Below the pieces are notes generated by a model. That model was given only the letters and a program-made list of their open reading frames with translations. It ran no database searches and was not told where the DNA came from. From DATFLS01 sp964413425 (GTDB lineage: Bacteria; Fidelibacterota; JAANXI01), in contig CAYPST010000008.1 in the NCBI GenBank assembly GCA_964413425.1, positions 10,629-74,628 on the forward strand: a stretch of 64,000 nucleotides of DNA. The letters are read 5' to 3'. The position numbers and the translations under genes were made by a program. Positions 8,316 to 16,460 of this stretch are shown piece after piece. Within the stretch, counting starts at the first letter, position 1. Each line of letters opens with the position of its first letter.

Positions 8316-9713
8316 TCAGACGATCTCTTCCATTTCGTATCGGGCTTTATCAGTTGCTCCCTCCTCGTCGTCGATTTGGATGGGATATTCTCCTGAGAAG
8401 CACGCGGTGCAGAAATCAGTGGGCTGCAAATCTGACGCTGAAATCATCCCTTCAATGGAGAGATATTGCAGGCTGTCGACTCCCAGGAATTCCCTCATTT
8501 CATCGATGGCCATATTATTTGCGATTAAATCGTCTTTGTCAGGGAAGTCGAGTCCATAAAAACAGGGATGTTTGATGGGCGGTGAGCTTACCCGAATGTG
8601 CACTTCCCGGGCCCCGGCGTCTCTGAGCAGCATCGTAAGTGATTTGAGGGTGGTGCCGCGGACAATCGAATCCTCGACCACAACCACCTTTTTCCCGTTG
8701 AGCACGCCTTCCACCGTATTGAATTTAATCTTCACCGCCATATCACGCATACTCTGAGTAGGATGAATAAAAGAACGTCCCACATAGTGGTTCCGGATCA
8801 ACCCGATTTCGAACCGTATACCACTCTCTCTCGCGTACCCAAGGGCGGCCGTATTACTGGAGTCAGGTACTGAAATAACAATATCCGCATCCGGACACGG
8901 TGCCTCTTTCGCCAGGTTCTTCCCAAGTTTGCGGCGGGTTTTGTCTACATTATCACTGTAGATCCGGCTGTCCGGTCTTGAGAAATACACATATTCGAAG
9001 ATGCAATGGCGTTTCCGCACTGATTCGGAGATCTGGTAGGACGTCATGCCACGCTCATCCACAGCGACCAGCTCGCCCGGTGCAATATCCCGCTGATATT
9101 CCGCACTAATAAGATCAAACGCACAGGATTCACTGGCAAAGATGGTGGTCTCCCCCATTGTTCCCATGCATAACGGACGGAATCCGTTGGGATCTCTGGC
9201 TGCAATGAGCCCGTCCTGGGTGAGAATCAGCAACGAATAGGCTCCCTCCACCCGTCTGAGCGCCTCCACGGCTTTTTCGGCCAGCGTCTCCTGTCGGCTT
9301 CGGGCAATGAGGTGCACGATGATCTCGGTGTCCGAGGTGGTTTGAAAGATGGCACCGTCATCGATCAACTGTTGACGCGTATCAGAGAGATTCACCAGGT
9401 TCCCATTATGACTGATGGCCAGCTTTCCGCCACGGTAATTAAACAGCAGCGGTTGAACATTGGCAATATGGGATCCCCCGGTGGTTGAATATCGATTATG
9501 GCCGATTGCCGAGTGGCCGGCGAGTTTCTCCAGAATCGTCCGATCCGAGAACACATCCGCAACCAATCCCATCCCGTGATGCCGGTACGCAATTCTTCCG
9601 TCGGTCGAGACAATACCGGCACTTTCCTGTCCCCGGTGCTGCAGCGCATACATGCCCAAATAACATAACACTGAAGATTCCGGACTGTTATGAACGCCAA
9701 TTATTCCACACAT
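8316..9713 (-). CDS. purF: amidophosphoribosyltransferase
   Basis: This 465-residue enzyme makes phosphoribosylamine from PRPP and glutamine, the first committed step of purine synthesis. The N-terminal glutaminase domain starts MCGIIGV, so Cys2 becomes the N-terminal nucleophile after Met removal and no propeptide is needed. The PRPP site VVVVEDSIVRGTT lies in the C-terminal phosphoribosyltransferase domain. The CTAC motif near the C-terminus and Cys in KRHCIFEY resemble the iron-sulphur ligands of the Bacillus-type enzyme. There is no clear Shine-Dalgarno; the leader is A/T rich. A decayed dispersed repeat lies 60 bases upstream. It is not clustered with other pur genes here. Confidence 0.97.
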   Translation of the reverse strand: MCGIIGVHNSPESSVLCYLGMYALQHRGQESAGIVSTDGRIAYRHHGMGLVADVFSDRTILEKLAGHSAIGHNRYSTTGGSHIANVQPLLFNYRGGKLAISHNGNLVNLSDTRQQLIDDGAIFQTTSDTEIIVHLIARSRQETLAEKAVEALRRVEGAYSLLILTQDGLIAARDPNGFRPLCMGTMGETTIFASESCAFDLISAEYQRDIAPGELVAVDERGMTSYQISESVRKRHCIFEYVYFSRPDSRIYSDNVDKTRRKLGKNLAKEAPCPDADIVISVPDSSNTAALGYARESGIRFEIGLIRNHYVGRSFIHPTQSMRDMAVKIKFNTVEGVLNGKKVVVVEDSIVRGTTLKSLTMLLRDAGAREVHIRVSSPPIKHPCFYGLDFPDKDDLIANNMAIDEMREFLGVDSLQYLSIEGMISASDLQPTDFCTACFSGEYPIQIDDEEGATDKARYEMEEIV

Positions 9714-10068
9714 AGTATTTATATTTCTTGTTTGGTGTTTTGTTCAAGGTGAATTGGTATTCTCCCCACTTAGTGACGCCCTTTCGAAAACACCTCGCCC
9801 CGAAGGGACGCCTTCGGCAAAGAGATCCCTTTCTCGAAAAGACCCCTTAGGAGCGGGACGAAGCGGGGCAAAGATCGCCAAGGCCGCAAAAAATAATACA
9901 TATATGAACCACCGGAACATACTGCAAAACACTGAGAATGTGAAACCGGATATTTGTCTTTGTTTACTGCCCGTTCCAATATGATATGCCTTCCACCTGG
10001 TTTAAGCACTCTCAATAGTATGTTATTTCTCAACATTGTGCAAATGCGTTTCTCACTCATCCTGAATA
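9714..10068. other. intergenic region with repeat debris
   Basis: No credible gene is found in these 355 bases. They contain a diverged dispersed-element copy (9773-9830), a GCAAAG-type tract (9868-9892) and the A/T-rich purF leader. Short frames crossing this segment read through the repeat and look spurious. Confidence 0.7.
9773..9830 (+). repeat. diverged dispersed TIR element (copy C)
   Basis: The end is degraded (GACGCCCTTTCGAAAACACC), but the following CTCGCCCCGAAGGGACGCC and TTCGGCAAAGAGATCCC are shared with the bounded copy at 26265-26531 in the opposite orientation. CCGAAGG can pair with CCTTCGG, giving a small hairpin. Confidence 0.7.
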
Positions 10069-11457
10069 TCACCGCAACAGTTGATCAATATCAATAAATC
10101 CTACGCGCTGTAAAATGACGGACAGTACTGCAAGGGGTGCAAAGATGCGCAAGAGTATGATCCAGCCGCGATAGAACCAGGTCTGGGTCCAGGTTGTTCC
10201 GGTCTGAATTTCCCGTTTGCGGAGGTTCGGGTCCATGAACCATCCCACATAAATGGCAATTAACATTCCGCCCAGCGGAAGTAACCAATTGCTGGCAAGG
10301 TAATCGAATGTATCAAAGAAGTTCTTTCCGTACATGGCTTCCCACTTCGGGAAAAGCCACCCGCTTCCTGAGAGGGCGCTGGGAACACCGAATAGAAAGA
10401 TAATCCCGGCAGTTACTACGGTGGCCTTCTTTCGTGCCCATTCCTGTTCATCGATTAAATACGACGTCACCACCTCTAACAACGAAACACCTGAAGAAAG
10501 AGACGCAAAGACGAGCAGCAAGAAGAAGGTAAATGACAGGAACATACCGCCCTGGCCTATTTCGCTGAAGATAATAGGTAACGTTTTGAACACCAGGCCG
10601 ACGCCTGCTTCCGGATCATGTCCATACGTGAAAATAATCGGAAACATGACCATACAGGCCAATAGCGCCACGCCCGTATCTAACAGTGCGATCGAGAATA
10701 CCGAGTTCGGGACATCACTATCCTCCGTGAGATAACTCCCGTAGGTGAGCATCGCTCCCATTCCCAAACTTAAGGTAAAGAAGGCATGCCCCAGGGCTTC
10801 CAGCACGCCGGACGGGCGCAGATTCTCCACATGCGGAAAGAAGATAAATTTCAGTGCATCCATCCAGCCACTCAGAAACATCGCATAGACTGCAAGGATA
10901 AGAACCAAAAGGATCAGGATTGGCATCAGGATCCGATTCCATTTTTCGATACCCTTTTTCACCCCACCAATCACAACTCCAACCACCAGTATCATGAAGA
11001 TGGCGTGCCAGAAGACACTGATACCTCCGGAACTATAGAGTTGTCCGAATGTGGCTCCGATTTGATCCGGGGTTTTCCCCTCAAAAAAATTGGTCAGGGA
11101 CATAAATGTATAATTCAAGGCCCAGCCGGCAACCACACTGTAGTAGGAGAGAATAATGAAACCGGACAGAACGCCCAGAACACCCAGCATTTTCCAGTTG
11201 CTGTCTTCACCGGCCAGTTCGATGAACGCACCGACCGGTGACTTCTGACTGGACCGTCCGAGAATAATCTCTGCCATCATGATGGGGATACCAACCAGGA
11301 CAATGCAGAAAAGATAAATAAGCACAAAGAGACCGCCGCCATTCTCGCCGGTAATATACGGAAACTTCCAGATGTTCCCCAATCCGACGGCAGAACCGGC
11401 GGCTGCCAGTATAAATCCAATTCGAGATTCCCAATGTTCACGTCCTTCCAGCTGCAT
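10069..11457 (-). CDS. sodium-dependent transporter, NSS/SNF family
   Basis: This 462-residue membrane protein belongs to the neurotransmitter:sodium symporter family, which couples sodium entry to uptake of amino acids or related amines. The family's first helix is clear: GSAVGLGNIWKFPY near residues 21-34 carries unwound-helix residues for sodium and substrate. About eleven or twelve hydrophobic helices follow. The substrate cannot be assigned. A strong AAGGAGG precedes the ATG. It is the last gene of a tight group with ridA, a diacylglycerol-kinase-family gene and a DUF5683 gene (gaps of 11-23 bases), so co-transcription is likely. Confidence 0.93.
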   Translation of the reverse strand: MQLEGREHWESRIGFILAAAGSAVGLGNIWKFPYITGENGGGLFVLIYLFCIVLVGIPIMMAEIILGRSSQKSPVGAFIELAGEDSNWKMLGVLGVLSGFIILSYYSVVAGWALNYTFMSLTNFFEGKTPDQIGATFGQLYSSGGISVFWHAIFMILVVGVVIGGVKKGIEKWNRILMPILILLVLILAVYAMFLSGWMDALKFIFFPHVENLRPSGVLEALGHAFFTLSLGMGAMLTYGSYLTEDSDVPNSVFSIALLDTGVALLACMVMFPIIFTYGHDPEAGVGLVFKTLPIIFSEIGQGGMFLSFTFFLLLVFASLSSGVSLLEVVTSYLIDEQEWARKKATVVTAGIIFLFGVPSALSGSGWLFPKWEAMYGKNFFDTFDYLASNWLLPLGGMLIAIYVGWFMDPNLRKREIQTGTTWTQTWFYRGWIILLRIFAPLAVLSVILQRVGFIDIDQLLR

Positions 11458-11472
11458 GTATCATCTTCCTCC

Positions 11473-11952
11473 TTACCTGCTGCTTGAAAATCGGATATTC
11501 AGCGACAACTGCATCCCCCGGGGGATCGGTTGAAAATTCAGACTCAGGGTATCTTCCTCCGGAAAGCCTGCCAGATGAGCGTCGACATACGCATCGGCGA
11601 TACATAATAAGTACACGGCCAGGTATCTCCACGCCCAGGTATTTCTTGTATATTCGATCTGCTCTTTTTTCTCTTTCTCAGCAGCTTGGTGCAATCTGTC
11701 ATTCCAGCGAAAAAATTGATATCCGATAAAGACCTGGGTGGAGAAAAAGGCAGCGCCTTTGATCATTCTTCCATTATAGAATTGCCCCCATCCGGGAATA
11801 ATCGCGGATTTAATCAGGGCAGTTTTGGGGGAGGGGAGATCCTCCTCCTGTTCTTCCTGCCGGGCCGCCACCTCAACAGGAACTGTGATACTCATTACTA
11901 TGATGAGAACCAGACTAATGAGCAAACCCCGCTGTTTCGATATTTGAGACAA
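11473..11952 (-). CDS. DUF5683-family membrane protein
   Basis: This 159-residue protein has an N-terminal hydrophobic signal or anchor (about 10-30), then the PGWGQFYNGRMIKG motif, a second hydrophobic stretch, and AYVDAHL near the C-terminal third. These are hallmarks of DUF5683 proteins, which are common in Bacteroidota and related phyla and have no established function. It is 23 bases from the diacylglycerol-kinase-family gene and 15 from the NSS transporter in the same direction. Confidence 0.75.
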   Translation of the reverse strand: MSQISKQRGLLISLVLIIVMSITVPVEVAARQEEQEEDLPSPKTALIKSAIIPGWGQFYNGRMIKGAAFFSTQVFIGYQFFRWNDRLHQAAEKEKKEQIEYTRNTWAWRYLAVYLLCIADAYVDAHLAGFPEEDTLSLNFQPIPRGMQLSLNIRFSSSR

Positions 11953-11975
11953 GCGTATGCCCGAAGTCTCAGTTG

Positions 11976-12869
11976 CTAGTTCCAGTTTCCTATCACTTGC
12001 ATTGCTGAGGGGATTAAGGACACCTCCACATGCCTGGCGTCCGTTGAAAGCACTTCCCCGTCGATATGAATTGGCATGTCAGATCTGCTGGACACGACCA
12101 GATTGGGGGATCGCTCCAGGGTCACCTGTCGTACCATCCCGATTCTCCCGTTAAACAATTTCCTGAAATGTCTGAAAATGGTCGCCAGGCTCACATCATC
12201 CACATGGCAGATATCAAAGAGTGCATCATCCAGCAGCGCATCCGGGGTCAACATAAATCCGCCGCCTACCGAGAAGCCATTTCCAGCGGCGATTAAATAT
12301 GTTCTCCGCACCCGCCGGGCTCCGTTAAACTGGACTTCCATTTCAACAGCATTGTACTTGTGAAGTGCCCGGATGATAGAAACGACATAGAGCGCTGTTC
12401 CCCGTGCTCCCGTAATCTGTTGCGATTCGTAGTTCACCAATGCGTCAAATCCAATACCAATACCATTGATGAAATAGCGCTGTCGGGTCCGCCCTACATC
12501 CACCTGTTTCATCCGGCGACGGATCAGAATGTTCAGTGCTTCGGTTATATTTTTCGGAATGCGAAGGCTCCGGGAGAAATCGTTCCCCGTGCCACAGGGA
12601 ATAACGCCCAGCACAGCATCAGTACCCATCAGTCCATTGACCACTTCATTAATGGTCCCATCTCCTCCGAAGGCGACAATGGTGTCCCAGCCTGCGCTCG
12701 CACTTCGGTTAGCGATGTCGGCCGCTTCCATGGGGTGATGGGTCACTTCAATATGGTATTTGCAGCGATGTGCATCCAGATGTCGCTTGAGGACCGGGAG
12801 CTGTCTCGCCGCATTTCCTCGCCCCGCAATCGGATTGACAATAATTTTAAATTGTCTTTGACGGTCCAT
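11976..12869 (-). CDS. diacylglycerol/lipid kinase family protein (DagK/YegS type)
   Basis: I start at the ATG at 12869 (MDRQRQFKI); the longer frame at 12902 overlaps the preceding gene. The 297-residue product has the nucleotide-binding glycine motif FGGDGTINEVVNG near residue 70 and the PCGTGNDFSRSL motif, both diagnostic of DagK-like lipid kinases, followed by a C-terminal beta-sandwich domain. Such enzymes phosphorylate diacylglycerol or a related lipid alcohol at the membrane. The exact lipid is unknown. It lies 11 bases after ridA, in a four-gene co-directional cluster. Confidence 0.9.
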   Translation of the reverse strand: MDRQRQFKIIVNPIAGRGNAARQLPVLKRHLDAHRCKYHIEVTHHPMEAADIANRSASAGWDTIVAFGGDGTINEVVNGLMGTDAVLGVIPCGTGNDFSRSLRIPKNITEALNILIRRRMKQVDVGRTRQRYFINGIGIGFDALVNYESQQITGARGTALYVVSIIRALHKYNAVEMEVQFNGARRVRRTYLIAAGNGFSVGGGFMLTPDALLDDALFDICHVDDVSLATIFRHFRKLFNGRIGMVRQVTLERSPNLVVSSRSDMPIHIDGEVLSTDARHVEVSLIPSAMQVIGNWN

Positions 12870-12880
12870 GCTCTGGCAAA

Positions 12881-13264
12881 CTATTTCACCGCTGCTATGC
12901 ACTCGATTTCGATACGTGCGCTTTTTGGCAGACCTGCAATCTGCACCACAGAACGTGCCGGGGGTTCAGTCGGATAATATCGGGCAAGCACCTCATTTAC
13001 AATCGCAAATTTACCGAGATCTATCATATACACCGTAAATTTTACCACATCATCCAAGGTCAGACCCGCACCTGAAAGCACGGCCTGTAAATTATGAATG
13101 ATTTGATTGACCTCTTGGTTAAAATCTCCGGTAACCATTTCACCGGATTTCGGGTCGATGGCAATTTGCCCGGCCGAAAAGAACAACTCTCCCGCTACCA
13201 CCGCCTGGCTGTAGGTTCCCACCGGTTTCGGAGCATTCGATGTCTCGATGACACGCCGAGGCAT
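12881..13264 (-). CDS. ridA: RidA family reactive enamine/imine deaminase
   Basis: The 127-residue protein matches the RidA/YjgF/UK114 family at full length. Conserved pieces are KPVGTYSQAV, LFFSAGQI, the subunit-interface segment VVKFTVYMIDL and the active-site Arg in PPARSVVQ, with IEIECIA at the end. RidA hydrolyses reactive 2-aminoacrylate made by PLP enzymes. The trimeric form acts in the cytosol. It heads the cluster leading to the NSS transporter and diverges from glnE. Confidence 0.96.
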   Translation of the reverse strand: MPRRVIETSNAPKPVGTYSQAVVAGELFFSAGQIAIDPKSGEMVTGDFNQEVNQIIHNLQAVLSGAGLTLDDVVKFTVYMIDLGKFAIVNEVLARYYPTEPPARSVVQIAGLPKSARIEIECIAAVK

Positions 13265-13580
13265 ATCTTCCTTCTCCTCTTCTCTCAGTATCCCATGGAT
13301 AACCCATGATGTTACGACTATGCCCCTAAAATGTCAATATCATTCCATGCCAGAAAGGAGCAGCCCACGATAGCAATGTCTATCTTGTCAGGTACCCCGA
13401 CATCCGCAGAATAGAGGAACATTGTTTTGCACGTTTGTATTGAAATGCATCCGCCGATTCTGCCGGCCGGAAGGTTTCCACAGCACGCTTATTCAAATGC
13501 CTCCGATGACAACGCAATGGCTGGCAGGTTTAGGTCAGGGTTTCCCTTGCCATCAATATCTCTGTAAGATAGATTGTATT
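13265..13580. other. divergent intergenic region between ridA and glnE
   Basis: These roughly 316 bases must hold the promoters for ridA and glnE. I see no clear operator or terminator. The glnE frame stays open back to 13422 but encodes an unlikely Cys-rich extension. The region is shorter if a start upstream of 13581 is used. Confidence 0.5.
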
Positions 13581-16460
13581 ATGAATGTGCCCCAATATCG
13601 TATTCTCGGCCACTATGTCTCGGATGATATCACGCACCCCCGACAATTTCTGCGCAATTGGTTTCGTATTTTTGGTGAGTACGGTGATGACTATCCGGTC
13701 GTTTTAACCAATGCCTGTTACTGGGCCCGGGCAAGCCAGAAACCGTGGATTGGCCTCAATAACTTCGAACGGTTTCTGGAGAGTTTGTCGAGCAGGAAGT
13801 CACTGTTTGATTTTCTCGAGCAATATCCTTCCGGGTTTGAGATTCTCTGGGGCGCACTTTCCAACGCTCAGCATCTGGCGGAGATTCTCATCCGAAATCC
13901 GGAAGATTTCTATTGGCTGCTGGAGGGATCATCGCTGGGACAAGCGATGACTGCAGATGAAATGTACCGGAAATTTGATGGCACCGTGTTCCGGTTCCAG
14001 TCCCCCTACCGGCAAATATCCTTCCTGCACAGGCTGCATCGCCGGCATTTTCTGCGTATTGCCATGCGCGATATTCTGGATATTGCAGAGTTTGAACAGA
14101 CGGTCACCGATTTGAGTTATCTGGCCGAAACCCTGGTGCAAATGGCAACCAAATTTGTGCTGAAATCGCTGGAGGACAAGAATAAACTTCCGGAGTCGCA
14201 ATTCGCGGTGATCGCTCTGGGAAAACTCGGAGGCCGGGAGCTGAATTACAGCTCCGACATTGATTTGATGTTTGTGTATGAACACGACGGGACCCTGCCG
14301 AATGGCGAGAATTACAGCACCATTTTCCAGCGCGCCGCAGAGGAGATTTGCCGGATACTGAATGAACAATCGGAGCATGGTGTACTGTACCGGGTTGACA
14401 CCAGGCTCCGGCCGGATGGCGTCTCCGGGATTCTGTGCCAATCACTGTCGGCCTACCTTTATTATTACGAAAATCGTGGCCGGATGTGGGAGCGGCAGAT
14501 GCTTATTAAAGCCCGGCCTGTTGCCGGGGACATCGGGTGGGGCCAGGCAGCCCTGGAACGGTTTCAACCCTTTGTTTATCCCCGCCGGATCCAATATCCT
14601 CTCCAAGATATCGTGGTTCATCGAAAAAAATCGGAAACCAGGACAGAAGGGGGCCTGAATGTCAAAACCGATCCGGGGGGAATCCGTGATATCGAGTTCA
14701 TTGTGCAGGCACTTCAGCTCCAGTTCGGGGGATTGGAGCCCTCCATCAGAGAACAGAATACGCTCGCGGCCCTACAGAAACTCGCGGTCGATGAAAAGTT
14801 TCTCAGCGAACAGGAAGCAGCGCTTCTGAACGAGCAATACATATGTTTGCGAAAGGTAGAACACATACTGCAGCTGCAGGAAAACTTGCAGATCCATGTG
14901 CTCCCTGTGAACGAACCCGCACAGACCGTAATTCATTCTCTATTAGGGTACCAGGACTATTCCGCCCTGTACCAGGAGACTCAACGGGTGATGCAATCTG
15001 TGCGGCAGGTCTTCCAGTCTGTCTTTGAAACCAGTGGAATCTCAGCAGAAGAAGACTTTTCCACGTACGGCAGAAGTGACTGGGAAACCCTTTTTGAGGA
15101 TCGGGGATTCCGGAATCCGCAGAAGGCCGCCCGCGAATTTCAGTCGCTGGCGACCGGACGGTTTCCCGATAATCATGATTCTTATACCCGGGAAGCCTTC
15201 TGGAACATGTGTCCGCACCTCCTCGAATATATTCAGGAAACACCTGCCCCGGCAGACACCCTGACTGATTTTGACCGGATTATCCGTACCTATACAGCCG
15301 TTCGCAGCCTCTATGAATTGTTTGCATCAAAGCCGGCTATCTTGAAGTTGTTCCTGAATCTGATCTCGCGGGCACCGAAAATAGTGCAGTGGCTGGTCCA
15401 GCAGCCGGATTTGGTGGACTCGTTACTCGGTCTCCCGGAAGAGATGCTCACTGAAGATGATCTGGAGCACAGATATGCCCCCTTATCACACCACCAGATC
15501 CCGGAAGACCAGTGGCTGAAGAAAGCTATCGACCTTCATCACGAAGTTATCGTCACCATACTTGCCCAATGGATTACCAAAGATATCTCACTCCCGGACC
15601 TGTATGAGATTTTTAGTGCCGCGAGCACTAAATTGCTGCAAAAGAGTCTGGATTACTGGATGCGCGAATTACGGGAGCGGATGGCTGTCATTATCGCCGG
15701 ATCAGGGGCTGCCCATACCATGGTCTTTTCCTCTGATTACGATATCCTCTTCTTACTCTCCTCTGACCAGGAGAATACCGAGGCTACTCCCCGGGTCGAA
15801 AAATATATTCGACATATGCAGAGATATACCAGCCAGGGCCGGTTGTTCTCGTTTGATTTTCGCCTTCGCCCGGAAGGACGTTCTTCACCATTGGTGATGC
15901 CCGAGGATAAATATCAAATCTACATCGAGAACCGGATGTCTCCCTGGGAATTCCAGGCCATGGGCAAGAGTTCTTTCCTGTGGGGTGACGAGGCGATCTG
16001 GCGGCGAATTGTGCAGGATCTGAATGCAGCACTGAAAACAAAGATCAGATCCCATGAATTCTGGGAGGGGCTCATCACACTCGAAAAGGAAGCGATCCGG
16101 CAGAAATTCCATACACTCGGAAGGGATTATGTCTATCACCAGGGCGGCCTGTTTGCTGTTCGCAATACCCTTGAATGGATCCATCTGGTGAAAACATATT
16201 CCGATTCTTATTCCAATATGCCTGCACTGAAGAGTCTACGCTCGGTGTTTCGCTGGTTTCAAAAAATTCGGTGGTACCTCTCGCTTCACGTCTCGGGTTC
16301 CGTCGACACCCTCCCCAACTCCCGGGAGAAACTTGATATTATCGGGCAGCACCTCGGGTTCCCTGATGCAAACGTCTTTACCCGGAAAATCGACGCCCTG
16401 CTCAGTGAGGGACAGCACCTGAACCAAACATTCCGTGAGTGGCTATGTGATGAATTCTAA
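13581..16460 (+). CDS. glnE: glutamine synthetase adenylyltransferase/adenylyl-removing enzyme, divergent C-terminal domain
   Basis: The protein (959 residues from the ATG at 13581; family about 945) adenylylates and de-adenylylates glutamine synthetase to control nitrogen assimilation. The N-terminal nucleotidyltransferase domain is canonical: GKLGGRELNYSSDIDLMF, with the catalytic Asp pair near residues 226-228. The C-terminal domain keeps the Asp pair (SSDYDILF, about 718-720) and DFRLRPEGRSSPLVM, but the usual GKLGG is GSGAA. The frame is open to a TTG at 13422. That extension is Cys-rich and lacks a well-spaced ribosome site, so I reject it; 13581 itself has only a weak site. Its 3' end overlaps that of glnD by 18 bases, tail to tail. 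Confidence 0.88.
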   Translation: MNVPQYRILGHYVSDDITHPRQFLRNWFRIFGEYGDDYPVVLTNACYWARASQKPWIGLNNFERFLESLSSRKSLFDFLEQYPSGFEILWGALSNAQHLAEILIRNPEDFYWLLEGSSLGQAMTADEMYRKFDGTVFRFQSPYRQISFLHRLHRRHFLRIAMRDILDIAEFEQTVTDLSYLAETLVQMATKFVLKSLEDKNKLPESQFAVIALGKLGGRELNYSSDIDLMFVYEHDGTLPNGENYSTIFQRAAEEICRILNEQSEHGVLYRVDTRLRPDGVSGILCQSLSAYLYYYENRGRMWERQMLIKARPVAGDIGWGQAALERFQPFVYPRRIQYPLQDIVVHRKKSETRTEGGLNVKTDPGGIRDIEFIVQALQLQFGGLEPSIREQNTLAALQKLAVDEKFLSEQEAALLNEQYICLRKVEHILQLQENLQIHVLPVNEPAQTVIHSLLGYQDYSALYQETQRVMQSVRQVFQSVFETSGISAEEDFSTYGRSDWETLFEDRGFRNPQKAAREFQSLATGRFPDNHDSYTREAFWNMCPHLLEYIQETPAPADTLTDFDRIIRTYTAVRSLYELFASKPAILKLFLNLISRAPKIVQWLVQQPDLVDSLLGLPEEMLTEDDLEHRYAPLSHHQIPEDQWLKKAIDLHHEVIVTILAQWITKDISLPDLYEIFSAASTKLLQKSLDYWMRELRERMAVIIAGSGAAHTMVFSSDYDILFLLSSDQENTEATPRVEKYIRHMQRYTSQGRLFSFDFRLRPEGRSSPLVMPEDKYQIYIENRMSPWEFQAMGKSSFLWGDEAIWRRIVQDLNAALKTKIRSHEFWEGLITLEKEAIRQKFHTLGRDYVYHQGGLFAVRNTLEWIHLVKTYSDSYSNMPALKSLRSVFRWFQKIRWYLSLHVSGSVDTLPNSREKLDIIGQHLGFPDANVFTRKIDALLSEGQHLNQTFREWLCDEF

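Noticed and set aside
12360..12977. 205-codon plus-strand open frame
   Set aside because: It lies antisense to the lipid kinase and ridA genes, both strongly supported, and has no signal or family.
13422..13580. N-terminal extension of glnE from a TTG codon
   Set aside because: The 53 extra residues contain six Cys, match no GlnE feature, and the nearby AGGA is only three bases from the TTG.
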